Positions 25,355 through 33,359 of a DNA stretch of 64,000 bases are shown here, piece after piece. The translations under genes were made by a program, and so were the position numbers. This stretch comes from an uncultured Tenacibaculum sp. (GTDB taxonomy: Bacteria > Bacteroidota > Bacteroidia > Flavobacteriales > Flavobacteriaceae), in the NCBI GenBank assembly GCA_947504185.1, contig CANNGJ010000014.1:1-64000 (forward strand), in the 5' to 3' direction. The notes beneath the pieces are model-generated. The model had not been told where the DNA came from and made no database searches. It saw nothing but the letters and a program-made list of their open reading frames with translations. Positions within the stretch are counted from its first letter, which is position 1. The number at the start of each line of letters is the position of its first letter.

Positions 25355-26518
25355 CTACAAGTTATTATATAAATTGATTAATCCTCTTGAAGTTTTATCC
25401 CAGGTAAATTCATTTCTAACAAACTCCTTTCCGTTTTCTCCTAGTTTTTTTCTTAGAGATTCGTCTTTATATAATTGCAAAATTTTATCTTTAAAATCTT
25501 CCACATTTCTTTCTTCATGGACTAAACCAGAATCAACACGCTCAATTAAATTTTTCTGAGCTGTAGCGCCACTAACTAACAAAGGTTTTCCTAAGCTCAT
25601 ATATTGAAATAACTTATTAGCATAAGTTGTATCGTGGTGTATATTTCTATGCAAAGGAGACAAACAAACATCACTTTTAACTATAAACTCTTGAAAAGTA
25701 GATTCATCTTGCCAACCAACAAAATCAACTAAATCATCTACTTTTAAGCGTACAGCTTCGTTTTTTAAATCAATATTTATTTTACCTACAATAACTAATC
25801 TTAAGTTTTTAATACTTCTTCTTAATTCTGGCAAACACTTAACGACTGTACTCAAACCTCTTCTTTCACCTGTATCCCCAATATACAATAAACTAAAATG
25901 TTTTTTATTTTGATTCTTAAACTTAGAATTTGAATAAAAAGATTTCCTAACGGTATTTGGGACTATTATTATATTATCAGCATTAATTTTAGTTCTATCT
26001 AAAACTTCACTTTTTGCTTCTTCGGTAACTACAATTAGTTTATCTACTTTATTTATTAACTCCTCTTCTTTTAGTTTCCATTTTTTTGTAGATATTAAAA
26101 TATTAGAAGAAAACTTTCTTAAATGAGGATAAAACTTCATTATTTGAGGTCTGTTCTCATGCAAATCCAATACAATTGGCAGTTTATTTTTATTCGCTTT
26201 AAAGGCAGCCTCAGCAACTACCATGTCATGAATATGAATTGCATCAAGTTTAAATCTATTTAAAAATTTGGTTATTTTCCACTTCATTAAATAAGAATAA
26301 AAAGGAAAAGTATAGGCTAATGCAGATAATTTAAATTCTAATTTATTAGATTTAAATCTTACTACTTTTACACCATTAACTATTTCCTCGCTAGCCTCAC
26401 CTCCATAAGTCAAACAAAACAATACGACTTCATGACCTTGTTTTATTAGTTCTATAGCTTCATTTTCAACCCTTGGGTCTGGAGGAAATACTTTATCTAA
26501 AATCATTCCTATTCTCAC
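25355..26518 (-). CDS. Glycosyltransferase family 4 protein
   Basis: 387 residues. The GT-B N-terminal domain starts RIGMILDKVFPPDPRVENEA and has IHIHDMVVAEA. The C-terminal GT4 domain has LLYIGDTGERRGL, LSPLHRN and ANKLFQYMSLGKPLLVS, the last being the family's E-x7-E-like donor-binding region with a Gln in place of the first Glu-type residue. It probably transfers a sugar during polysaccharide unit assembly. It overlaps the methyltransferase by 4 bases. Confidence 0.9.
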   Translation of the reverse strand: MRIGMILDKVFPPDPRVENEAIELIKQGHEVVLFCLTYGGEASEEIVNGVKVVRFKSNKLEFKLSALAYTFPFYSYLMKWKITKFLNRFKLDAIHIHDMVVAEAAFKANKNKLPIVLDLHENRPQIMKFYPHLRKFSSNILISTKKWKLKEEELINKVDKLIVVTEEAKSEVLDRTKINADNIIIVPNTVRKSFYSNSKFKNQNKKHFSLLYIGDTGERRGLSTVVKCLPELRRSIKNLRLVIVGKINIDLKNEAVRLKVDDLVDFVGWQDESTFQEFIVKSDVCLSPLHRNIHHDTTYANKLFQYMSLGKPLLVSGATAQKNLIERVDSGLVHEERNVEDFKDKILQLYKDESLRKKLGENGKEFVRNEFTWDKTSRGLINLYNNL

Positions 26519-27042
26519 ATCGAACTTTTTTTCTCAGCATAAACTGCATAATACCTAGGCGTAAATTTTCTTAACAAAGGTCTAAATCCTATTTTATTAA
26601 TTGGACTAGTCCATTTATTTGTATCTAAAATTTCCCATCCTGATTTTTCTAATAACCAATCATATTGCCAATCTTCAAATTCGTGGTAATGTCTATCCCA
26701 CATGTCTGTATTACTTCTATACGCATTTGTAAACCATAATTTTAATGGGACTGTCGTTACTATTTTTGCAGCTTCTATTTCTCTTAAAACATTAAATGGC
26801 GCTATTAGATGTTCAAAAATTTCAAAGGCAGTCACAACATCTACATTATACTTCTTAACTATATCAGGCAATAAATCTAAATCTTCTCCTTCAGTGTTAT
26901 AAACAGTATATCCATTTGCTTCCATGATTTCTGAAAAAGGGTTTCTAACTCCTAAATCTAAAATTACAGATGGTGCAGGAATATTTTTCTTTAAAAACTC
27001 TAGAGTGTGTCTATATCTTTTTTTAGGAAGTTTTTTATACAT
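26515..27042 (-). CDS. Class I SAM-dependent methyltransferase-like protein
   Basis: 175 residues. SVILDLGVRNPFSEIMEANG corresponds to motif I of class I methyltransferases, with the usual GxGxG degraded to GVRNP. FEIFEHLIAPFNVLREI is the motif found in UbiE/WbpD-type enzymes, and HYHEFEDWQYDWLLEKSGW follows. It is short and lacks a classic SAM-binding loop, so a weak or altered activity is possible. It is the first gene of the polysaccharide operon, 13 or so bases after the predicted transcription start. Confidence 0.72.
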   Translation of the reverse strand: MYKKLPKKRYRHTLEFLKKNIPAPSVILDLGVRNPFSEIMEANGYTVYNTEGEDLDLLPDIVKKYNVDVVTAFEIFEHLIAPFNVLREIEAAKIVTTVPLKLWFTNAYRSNTDMWDRHYHEFEDWQYDWLLEKSGWEILDTNKWTSPINKIGFRPLLRKFTPRYYAVYAEKKSSM

Positions 27043-27059
27043 TTAGTTGATTTAAACAA

Positions 27060-27067
27060 CAAATGTA
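27060..27067 (-). promoter_or_regulatory. Promoter of the polysaccharide operon (TTG-N20-TACATTTG)
   Basis: The minus strand reads TACATTTG (27067-27060), an exact -7 match, with TTG about 20 bases upstream (27088-27090). This is one of the best complete promoters in the window. The predicted start near 27056 leaves a short leader to the ATG at 27042. Confidence 0.6.
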
Positions 27068-27106
27068 GAGTAATTTTAATTTCTTAACAATCATTATTAA
27101 TCACCA

Positions 27107-27140
27107 AAAATAAAAGAGGAGAAATCTCCTCTTTTATTTT
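27107..27140. terminator. Perfect bidirectional terminator-like hairpin between divergent genes
   Basis: AAAATAAAAGAGGAGA and TCTCCTCTTTTATTTT form a perfect 16-bp stem with a 2-base loop; A- and T-runs on both sides make it a terminator in either direction. It lies between two divergent promoters, where no transcript of a recognised gene should end. Confidence 0.75.
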
Positions 27141-27273
27141 CATTAATTTAAATAGCAATTCTCCCTTTTTCTTTTTCTATAACAGCATTTTACAAGTGAT
27201 ACAAACATAATTTTAATTAATAAAACATTAAAGCAACACCTCTCTCTTTCTATAAAATGCATGATAAAAGTAT

Positions 27274-27281
27274 TATATTTG
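27274..27281 (+). promoter_or_regulatory. -7 box TATATTTG of the TPR/AraC regulator
   Basis: An exact TAnnTTTG match. The predicted start near 27285 lies inside the left arm of the inverted repeat at 27281-27324. Confidence 0.5.
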
Positions 27282-27324
27282 AAATTAATAAACACTTACT
27301 TTTTATAAAGTGTTTATTAATTTC
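27281..27324 (+). promoter_or_regulatory. 17-bp perfect inverted repeat at the 5' end of the regulator mRNA
   Basis: Arms GAAATTAATAAACACTT (27281-27297) and AAGTGTTTATTAATTTC (27308-27324) pair perfectly around a 10-base loop. They begin at the predicted transcription start and end 16 bases before the ATG at 27341. No T-run follows, so it is not a simple terminator. It could be a 5' stabilising hairpin, an operator for autoregulation, or a translational control element. Confidence 0.6.
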
Positions 27325-27340
27325 AACAAATCATTAAATA

Positions 27341-29038
27341 ATGAAAAAGGGATTTTTAGTTTTTTTAATAACCTCAATTACAATTAGTAATGTAACTTCT
27401 CAAACTGCTTATTTAGATTCTACCAACCTTAAAAAAATAGCATTTTACAGAAATACAAATACTGACAGTTTATTTTTTTATTCTAAAAAACTTAAGCAAT
27501 CCAAAGATATTTGTGTAAAAATTATGGCTTTAACTGGAAAAGCTTATGGTTTTTATAGACAAAAAAACTATTTAGAGTCTGAAAAAATAGCTATAAGTGT
27601 TATCAATCAAGTAGATTCCTTAATCAAATCTAATAATGATATATGTTTGTTTGATAGAAAAATAACGGCCTTAAATAGGCTTTTTTGGATTAAAAAAAAT
27701 CAAGAAGACTATGAAGAAGCATATAAAATACTTATAAAATGTGAAGACATTGTATCTAGTTACCCTGAAAAAAGCCAAATACACTTTAGATATAAATTAG
27801 GCTTAACACTAAATAAAGCTTCCATTCAAAATAAGTTAAACAACCCTGAAAAAGCTTTAGAAATACTATATGAAACCATACCAAAATCAAAGAATTCAAT
27901 TCTAAAAAGCATAAAGAATGACACTTATTACAAACAATCGGAAGCTAATACCTTCAACTGCTTTGGGAATTCCTATATGAAAATGTATGACAAATACAAA
28001 CTAAACTCTTATATTGACTCTGCATCAAATTATTATAATAAAGCTTATTTGGTTACTAAACTATTTTCTCCCCCTCATAAAGAATCTAAAATAATTTATA
28101 GTTTTAGAAAAACTGAAGTCTTGATTGCTCAAAAAAAATATTATCAAGCAATTAAAGAAATCAACAATTATTCTAAAATAAATAACGGATATCATTATCA
28201 TCATAGAGAGTTTTACCAAAAAGCAATCTGTTTTAATCATCTTAACGAATCAGATTCTGCAATTTATAATGCGAAAAAATTAATTTATGACAAAAAAAAG
28301 AAATGTAAGAGAAGTAAATTAATTACAATTTATGATATCCTAGCAAAACAGTATAATAGAATTAATAAAGTTGATAGTGCATTTAAATACTCACAACTTA
28401 CTCTGGAGCAGTTTAATATAGCTAGTGATAATAAAGAGAAAATATCAAACTTATCTTACACCAATGATTTTGAAAAGTCACAACAATTAAACTTAGAATT
28501 AAAAAATAGGGAAAACAAAAAACACAACAACTTAATAACCGCTTTCATTGGTTTATTATCTGCACTTATAATTATAGTTTTCTTCATACTTAAAAAAGAA
28601 AAAAAGAAAAAAATCAATCTTATTAACACAATAAAAAATAATCAAAAAACTCCTATAGAAGTTGAGAAAAAAGAGTACAATATTGATGAAGAATTAGAAG
28701 GTAGAATTTTGAATGAATTCAATAAAGTCCATACTAATTTAGATTTCTTAAAACCTGATTTTTCAATTTCAACAATAGCTGATCGCTTAAATACAAATTC
28801 AACTTATCTCTCTTTTGTATTTAACAAACATAATGATGAATCATTTACACAGCACTATACTAGACTTAAAATTGAATATGTAGTAGATCAATTAAAAACT
28901 AACAAAACCTATAGAAAGTATTCAATTCAAGCTTTAGCAGAAGAATTAGGATACACCAATGCTTCTGCATTTACCAGAGCATTTAAAAAACAAATGGGTG
29001 TAACTCCTTCTGTATTTTTAAAATCTCTTGACGAATAA
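27341..29038 (+). CDS. Membrane-anchored TPR protein with C-terminal AraC-type DNA-binding domain
   Basis: 565 residues. It has a signal peptide (FLVFLITSITISNVTS), then an alpha-helical, Tyr/Lys-rich region of tetratricopeptide-like repeats to about residue 395. One membrane helix follows (LITAFIGLLSALIIIVFFIL, near 398-420), then a charged linker, then an AraC-type helix-turn-helix domain (about 455-560: FSISTIADRLNTNSTYLSFV, QALAEELGYTNASAFTRAFK). The layout puts a periplasmic sensor on one side of the inner membrane and a DNA-binding domain on the other, as in other Bacteroidota one-component regulators. Target genes are unknown. The adjacent divergent polysaccharide operon and its own promoter palindrome are candidates. 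Confidence 0.88.
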   Translation: MKKGFLVFLITSITISNVTSQTAYLDSTNLKKIAFYRNTNTDSLFFYSKKLKQSKDICVKIMALTGKAYGFYRQKNYLESEKIAISVINQVDSLIKSNNDICLFDRKITALNRLFWIKKNQEDYEEAYKILIKCEDIVSSYPEKSQIHFRYKLGLTLNKASIQNKLNNPEKALEILYETIPKSKNSILKSIKNDTYYKQSEANTFNCFGNSYMKMYDKYKLNSYIDSASNYYNKAYLVTKLFSPPHKESKIIYSFRKTEVLIAQKKYYQAIKEINNYSKINNGYHYHHREFYQKAICFNHLNESDSAIYNAKKLIYDKKKKCKRSKLITIYDILAKQYNRINKVDSAFKYSQLTLEQFNIASDNKEKISNLSYTNDFEKSQQLNLELKNRENKKHNNLITAFIGLLSALIIIVFFILKKEKKKKINLINTIKNNQKTPIEVEKKEYNIDEELEGRILNEFNKVHTNLDFLKPDFSISTIADRLNTNSTYLSFVFNKHNDESFTQHYTRLKIEYVVDQLKTNKTYRKYSIQALAEELGYTNASAFTRAFKKQMGVTPSVFLKSLDE

Positions 29039-29040
29039 AC

Positions 29041-31437
29041 TTATTCTTTTCTTTTACTTTTTAAAAACCAACCTAAAGGAATTAGCAACAACAAACCATA
29101 CGATAATAAAGCTATTATACTACCTGTATTCACTATTTCTGGTTCGTATTTAAATTCTACAGTATGTTCTCCTTTTGGAATTTCCATACCTCGTAAAACA
29201 TAATTTACTCTGTAATGCGGAACTTCTTTTCCATCCAGGTAAGCAGTCCACCCATCTTTGTAATAGATTTCTGAAAATACTGCAAATTGATTTTCATGCG
29301 TACTAGTTTTATAAACTAAATCTGTAATATCATTTTTAACTAATGATATTATCGCTGTTGAATCTTTTTTATATTCAAATGGAATCCCGTTTTTTAAGTT
29401 ATCAACGTTTAAAACTGCTTCTTTTTTAGTATTCAAACTATCCAAAGCAAATATTTCTTCATTAGCAGAATTAACCGTTTTAATTTCTTCTATAAACCAA
29501 GCATTTCCATTAGCTTCAGGGTTTTGTTGAACTTTATCTTCACCAACAATAAAGTATTTTGTATTTAACATATTTAATACTTCCATGTTATTTTTAGCTA
29601 TTTGATAATCAAATAACTCTTGGTAACGTTTCATTTTAGCAGCATGATATCCTCCTATCGAATTATGGAAATATGATGTTCTTCCATCTTGCATTGGGTT
29701 TACACTAAAATTAGCAACTCTATAATAACTTTTATCCTTTAAAATTTCCTTATCTGCTTTTGTAGGTGAAAAAGGCTTTTGAACTCTTCTAGCTGATGTA
29801 AAATCTTCTTTATTCACATAGTTTACATCTACTGAAACTAAATCAAAAACTATCAATCCTGCTAAAACTACTAGAACTGGAAGCTGTTTTAACTTCCCTT
29901 TTAAATAAAACCATAATAATCCAGCAGTAGCTAAGATCAATACAAACGAACGAATACTATCGCTAAACAACATCGATTTTCTATCAGAAATTAACGCATC
30001 TACTAATTCGGGTAATTGTTGATATTGAGCATCTCTTAATCCTTCAAAAGCAAATAAACTTGATCCGAATAAGGCAAACAACAACGTAAATCCACCCAAA
30101 ACATAAAATGCTTTTTTAAGTGCGTTCTCTTTTTCTTCTGATGTTGTTTTAGATGAAAAGAAATCTCTTAAAGCAATAATCCCTAATAATGGAACACATA
30201 ATTCTGCGATTACTTGGATTGATGAAACCGCCCTAAACTTGTTATACAACGGAACATAATCAATAAAAAAGTTAGTTACTAACGGAAAATTTTTACCCCA
30301 ACTTAATATGATTGAAAAAATAGTAGCAGAAACCAACCAATATTTTAATCGCCCTTTTACTAAGAAAACACCTAAGAAAAATAAGAAAAATAAAATAGCG
30401 CCTATATAAGCAGGTGCCTCCACAATTGGTTGCGTTCCCCAATAAGTTAATACTTGTTTAGAATAATCTTTTGCAACACTTTTACCTGCATTCTGTTCTA
30501 AAACTTGATAAAAATTAGAATCCTCTCCTAACTCCTCCACAGTTCCTCCGCCCATAAAACGAGGAATTATCAAATTAAAAGTTTCAGCGATACCATAACT
30601 ATACTCTGTAATATAGTCTTTATCTAAACCTGTAGATTTTTCTTTAGGACTTCCGTCTGGATTAATTGTTAACTCAGACTTACCTCGAGTACTAAAATCA
30701 CCATACTCTTTCATTGGCAACAATCTCGTAGAATTTACTCCTAAACCAATCAACATAGCTCCAACTAAAACAGCAGCTTGTTTAAAAAACACTGGTATTT
30801 TTTTTGTTTTAACAGCTTCAATAAATTCAACAATTGCCAATGTCAATAAGCAAAAACCTAAATAATAAGTCATTTGTGGGTGATTTGTATACACCTCTAA
30901 AGCCATCGCTAAAGCAGTTAGTACAAATCCTAATAAATATCTTTTTTGAAAAACATATAAAACTCCAGCAATTACCAAAGGCATATATCCAATAGCATGT
31001 GCTTTTGCGTTATGACCAGCTCCGAATATAATTATTAAATAAGTAGAAAAACCAAAGGATAAACTTCCTAAAATGGCCAACTTCCAATCAATTTTTAATG
31101 CAGTTAATAAAAAGAAAAAGCTAATAAAATATAAAAACAGATAATCTGCAGGTCTTGGTAAAAAACGAATTGCTTTATCAATATATCGTACAAAATCATT
31201 CGGATAATATGCACTTACTTGGTATGCAGGCATTCCGCTAAAAGCATTTCCTAACCAATAAGGTTCTTCTCCATTTTCAACTCTATAATCCTTAACTTGT
31301 TTCGCCATCCCGATAAACTGGGTAATGTCACTCTGTTTAATTTGTTTTCCGCTTAAAACAGGATTAAAATATATAACTGATGCTATTACAAAAACAATAA
31401 TTGCAATAGCATATGGTAGTAACTTTTTAAAATTCAT
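29041..31437 (-). CDS. YfhO family membrane protein
   Basis: 798 residues with about a dozen membrane helices, a large extracytoplasmic part near the C-terminus and a final helix before the basic tail LKSKRKE. The start KLLPYAIAIIVFVIASVIYF, KQIKQSDITQFIGMAKQ, WLGNAFSGMPAYQ and AGHNAKAHAIGYMPLVI are typical of Bacteroidota YfhO proteins. The Bacillus relative is implicated in glycosylating lipoteichoic acid, and the family resembles GT-C glycosyltransferases. Here a lipid-linked sugar transfer role is inferred only. The gene converges with the AraC regulator (2 bases between stops) and follows the DUF4834 gene by 2 bases. Confidence 0.9.
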   Translation of the reverse strand: MNFKKLLPYAIAIIVFVIASVIYFNPVLSGKQIKQSDITQFIGMAKQVKDYRVENGEEPYWLGNAFSGMPAYQVSAYYPNDFVRYIDKAIRFLPRPADYLFLYFISFFFLLTALKIDWKLAILGSLSFGFSTYLIIIFGAGHNAKAHAIGYMPLVIAGVLYVFQKRYLLGFVLTALAMALEVYTNHPQMTYYLGFCLLTLAIVEFIEAVKTKKIPVFFKQAAVLVGAMLIGLGVNSTRLLPMKEYGDFSTRGKSELTINPDGSPKEKSTGLDKDYITEYSYGIAETFNLIIPRFMGGGTVEELGEDSNFYQVLEQNAGKSVAKDYSKQVLTYWGTQPIVEAPAYIGAILFFLFFLGVFLVKGRLKYWLVSATIFSIILSWGKNFPLVTNFFIDYVPLYNKFRAVSSIQVIAELCVPLLGIIALRDFFSSKTTSEEKENALKKAFYVLGGFTLLFALFGSSLFAFEGLRDAQYQQLPELVDALISDRKSMLFSDSIRSFVLILATAGLLWFYLKGKLKQLPVLVVLAGLIVFDLVSVDVNYVNKEDFTSARRVQKPFSPTKADKEILKDKSYYRVANFSVNPMQDGRTSYFHNSIGGYHAAKMKRYQELFDYQIAKNNMEVLNMLNTKYFIVGEDKVQQNPEANGNAWFIEEIKTVNSANEEIFALDSLNTKKEAVLNVDNLKNGIPFEYKKDSTAIISLVKNDITDLVYKTSTHENQFAVFSEIYYKDGWTAYLDGKEVPHYRVNYVLRGMEIPKGEHTVEFKYEPEIVNTGSIIALLSYGLLLLIPLGWFLKSKRKE

Positions 31438-31439
31438 AG

Positions 31440-31694
31440 TTAGTCTAGTTCTTCAAAGTCAACATATTCTCCCACCGAATTGTTGCTTTGTTTTCCGTTT
31501 TGAGGTTTTTTATCAATAACCGTTTTCCCTTCTTCTACAGAAGATTCTTGTTGTTGATTTCTATATTGTTGTTCCGCTTTCTTTTGTACTTTATCTACTG
31601 CCTTTTTTAATAAGTAAGGAGCAAATAGTTTTACTACAAACTTAATAACGTAATACGCTAAAATGATAATTAATAAAGTTCTTAAAAAATTCAT
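31440..31694 (-). CDS. DUF4834 small membrane protein
   Basis: 84 residues from the ATG at 31694 (NFLRTLLIIILAYYVIKFVV), the family's usual start; an in-frame extension up to 31757 would add a basic stretch before the helix and is less likely. One N-terminal membrane helix is followed by a cytoplasmic Lys/Gln-rich part (KKAEQQYRNQQQ) and an acidic end EYVDFEELD. DUF4834 is restricted to Bacteroidota and unstudied. It is coupled to the YfhO gene. Confidence 0.78.
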   Translation of the reverse strand: MNFLRTLLIIILAYYVIKFVVKLFAPYLLKKAVDKVQKKAEQQYRNQQQESSVEEGKTVIDKKPQNGKQSNNSVGEYVDFEELD

Positions 31695-31823
31695 AGGACC
31701 AGCTTCATTTATATGGATCATCTTTCTCTTAATAAAAAAATCTATCAAAAATAACAATTTGAAGTAAAACGAAGCGTTAAGACTTTACAAAACTTATATT
31801 ATATTGTAATTCGTATTTTTACG

Positions 31824-31831
31824 TATGTTTG
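31824..31831 (+). promoter_or_regulatory. -7 box TATGTTTG of the barrel-protein gene
   Basis: An exact TAnnTTTG match, with TTG 17 bases upstream (31804-31806). The predicted start is near 31835. Confidence 0.5.
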
Positions 31832-31859
31832 TAAAAATTGAATAAATTGAATTTATAAC

Positions 31860-33242
31860 ATGACGAAGAAACTTTTTTTGTTTTTTGCTTTTTGCTCAAC
31901 TTTAATTGTAAATGCACAGTACACCTCAGTTATAAATTCAAACCGACCAGGTTTTTCCGAGAGTCCATATAGTGTTGGGTCAGGAGTTTATCAATTTGAA
32001 AGCAGTTTGTTTTTTAGAAAAGCAAGTGCTACACCAACTTTCAGCAACCCTCAAGCATTAGGACTAAATTTATTATTCAGAACTAGTTTTATCTCAGAAA
32101 AATTAGAACTTAATGTTAATACTACTTTACAACATGATAAAATTGCTTTTAAGAATATTTTTGAATCATCATATAATACAACTGGATTAAGTCAATTAAC
32201 TCTTGGAGCTAAATATTTAGTATACACTCCTAAATATGATAATAAGAAAGATGAAATAAGAAGCTGGAAAGCAAGACATTCTTTTGATTATAAAAGATGG
32301 ATACCTCATGTTGGTGTTTATGCTGGTGTAAACTTCGGAAGTATATTAACTGATTATCATGAAAGAGGTGGTGTAAGTCCTAAAGTTGGAGTTTTACTAC
32401 AAAATGAGTTTTCTGATAAATTACGCATGGTAACCAATATATACTATGATTATATTGGAACCGATTTCTCAGAATTCTCATATATAGTCACTGGAACTTA
32501 TAATTTTAACGATTATTGGTCTGGGTTTGCAGAAATGCAAGGAATCTTTGAAAAGTATGAAACTAAAAGTAATATAGGTGCTGGTGCTGCGTATCTTTTT
32601 AGCGAAAACCTTCAATTTAATGCTGCGGTAAGGGCTACTTTTCAACAAAAAGAAATTGGTCTTTATACAGGGCTTGGAGTTTCTTATAGATTAGACAGGC
32701 ATCAAGATGATTTTGTTGAAATAGATGAATTTGGTAATAAAATTGAACAGCAAGATGAAGTAAAATACAATGAAAACAAAGGTTTCTTTGGTAGATTATT
32801 TGGCAAGGTTAAAAATGTATTCAAAAAGAAAGATAAAAACACTATTACTATAAATGATGGTAAGAAAGAAGAAGAAATCACAATTGAAAAACCAAAAAGA
32901 GAACGTCAAAAATCATTAATTGATGTTATAGAAAAAGAAGATAAAAAGTTAAAGAAAAAAGCTACTAAAGCTGAAAAGAGAGCCGCAAAAAAAGCAGAAA
33001 AGAAAACTATAAAAGATGAGAAGAAAAGAGAAAAAGAACGATTAAAGCTTGAGAAAAAAATTAAAAAAGAAGAAGAGAAAGAAGAAAAACGTAAAGAAAA
33101 GGAACGTTTAGAGCTCGAAAAAAACATTAAAAAAGAGGAAGAAAAGGAAGCGAAGCGTAAAGAAAAAGAACGCTTAAAACTTGAGAAAGAGATTAAAAAA
33201 CTAGAAGAAGATTTAAAAAAGGAAGAAAAAGATGGTAAATAA
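31860..33242 (+). CDS. Outer-membrane beta-barrel protein (transporter-like) with charged repetitive tail
   Basis: 460 residues. A signal peptide (KKLFLFFAFCSTLIVNAQ) precedes a barrel of about 280 residues that begins INSNRPGFSESPYSVG, the start seen in flavobacterial proteins called transporter or MetA-pathway-like. Strands alternate aromatic and polar residues to GLYTGLGVSYRLDRHQ. After that come about 165 residues that are overwhelmingly Lys and Glu, with a 22-residue unit repeated three times (KEKERLKLEKKIKKEEE and variants). This part is predicted helix or disorder. If the barrel is correct, the tail lies in the periplasm or outside the cell. The 66-bp DNA repeat can change length by recombination. 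Transported substrate is unknown. Confidence 0.78.
   Translation: MTKKLFLFFAFCSTLIVNAQYTSVINSNRPGFSESPYSVGSGVYQFESSLFFRKASATPTFSNPQALGLNLLFRTSFISEKLELNVNTTLQHDKIAFKNIFESSYNTTGLSQLTLGAKYLVYTPKYDNKKDEIRSWKARHSFDYKRWIPHVGVYAGVNFGSILTDYHERGGVSPKVGVLLQNEFSDKLRMVTNIYYDYIGTDFSEFSYIVTGTYNFNDYWSGFAEMQGIFEKYETKSNIGAGAAYLFSENLQFNAAVRATFQQKEIGLYTGLGVSYRLDRHQDDFVEIDEFGNKIEQQDEVKYNENKGFFGRLFGKVKNVFKKKDKNTITINDGKKEEEITIEKPKRERQKSLIDVIEKEDKKLKKKATKAEKRAAKKAEKKTIKDEKKREKERLKLEKKIKKEEEKEEKRKEKERLELEKNIKKEEEKEAKRKEKERLKLEKEIKKLEEDLKKEEKDGK
33024..33221 (+). repeat. Three imperfect 66-bp tandem repeats inside the barrel-protein gene
   Basis: Units beginning near 33024, 33090 and 33156 each encode K-E-K-E-R-L-x-L-E-K-x-I-K-K followed by acidic/basic residues. 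Silent differences between units (CGA, CGT, CGC for the same Arg) show selection on the protein rather than very recent duplication. Confidence 0.75.
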
Positions 33243-33347
33243 GCTACCTCGACTCAAGTAGATAGAGAAAGAAAAACATTACTTCTACTCTCACATAAAC
33301 ACTGTATAATTAAAGATAATTGGGCTATCGCCCTGCGTTAAAAATCT

Positions 33348-33355
33348 TACATTTG
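33348..33355 (+). promoter_or_regulatory. -7 box TACATTTG immediately before a start codon
   Basis: An exact TAnnTTTG match ending 4 bases before the ATG at 33360. If transcription starts 4 bases after the box, the mRNA is leaderless or nearly so. Confidence 0.45.
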
Positions 33356-33359
33356 CTGT

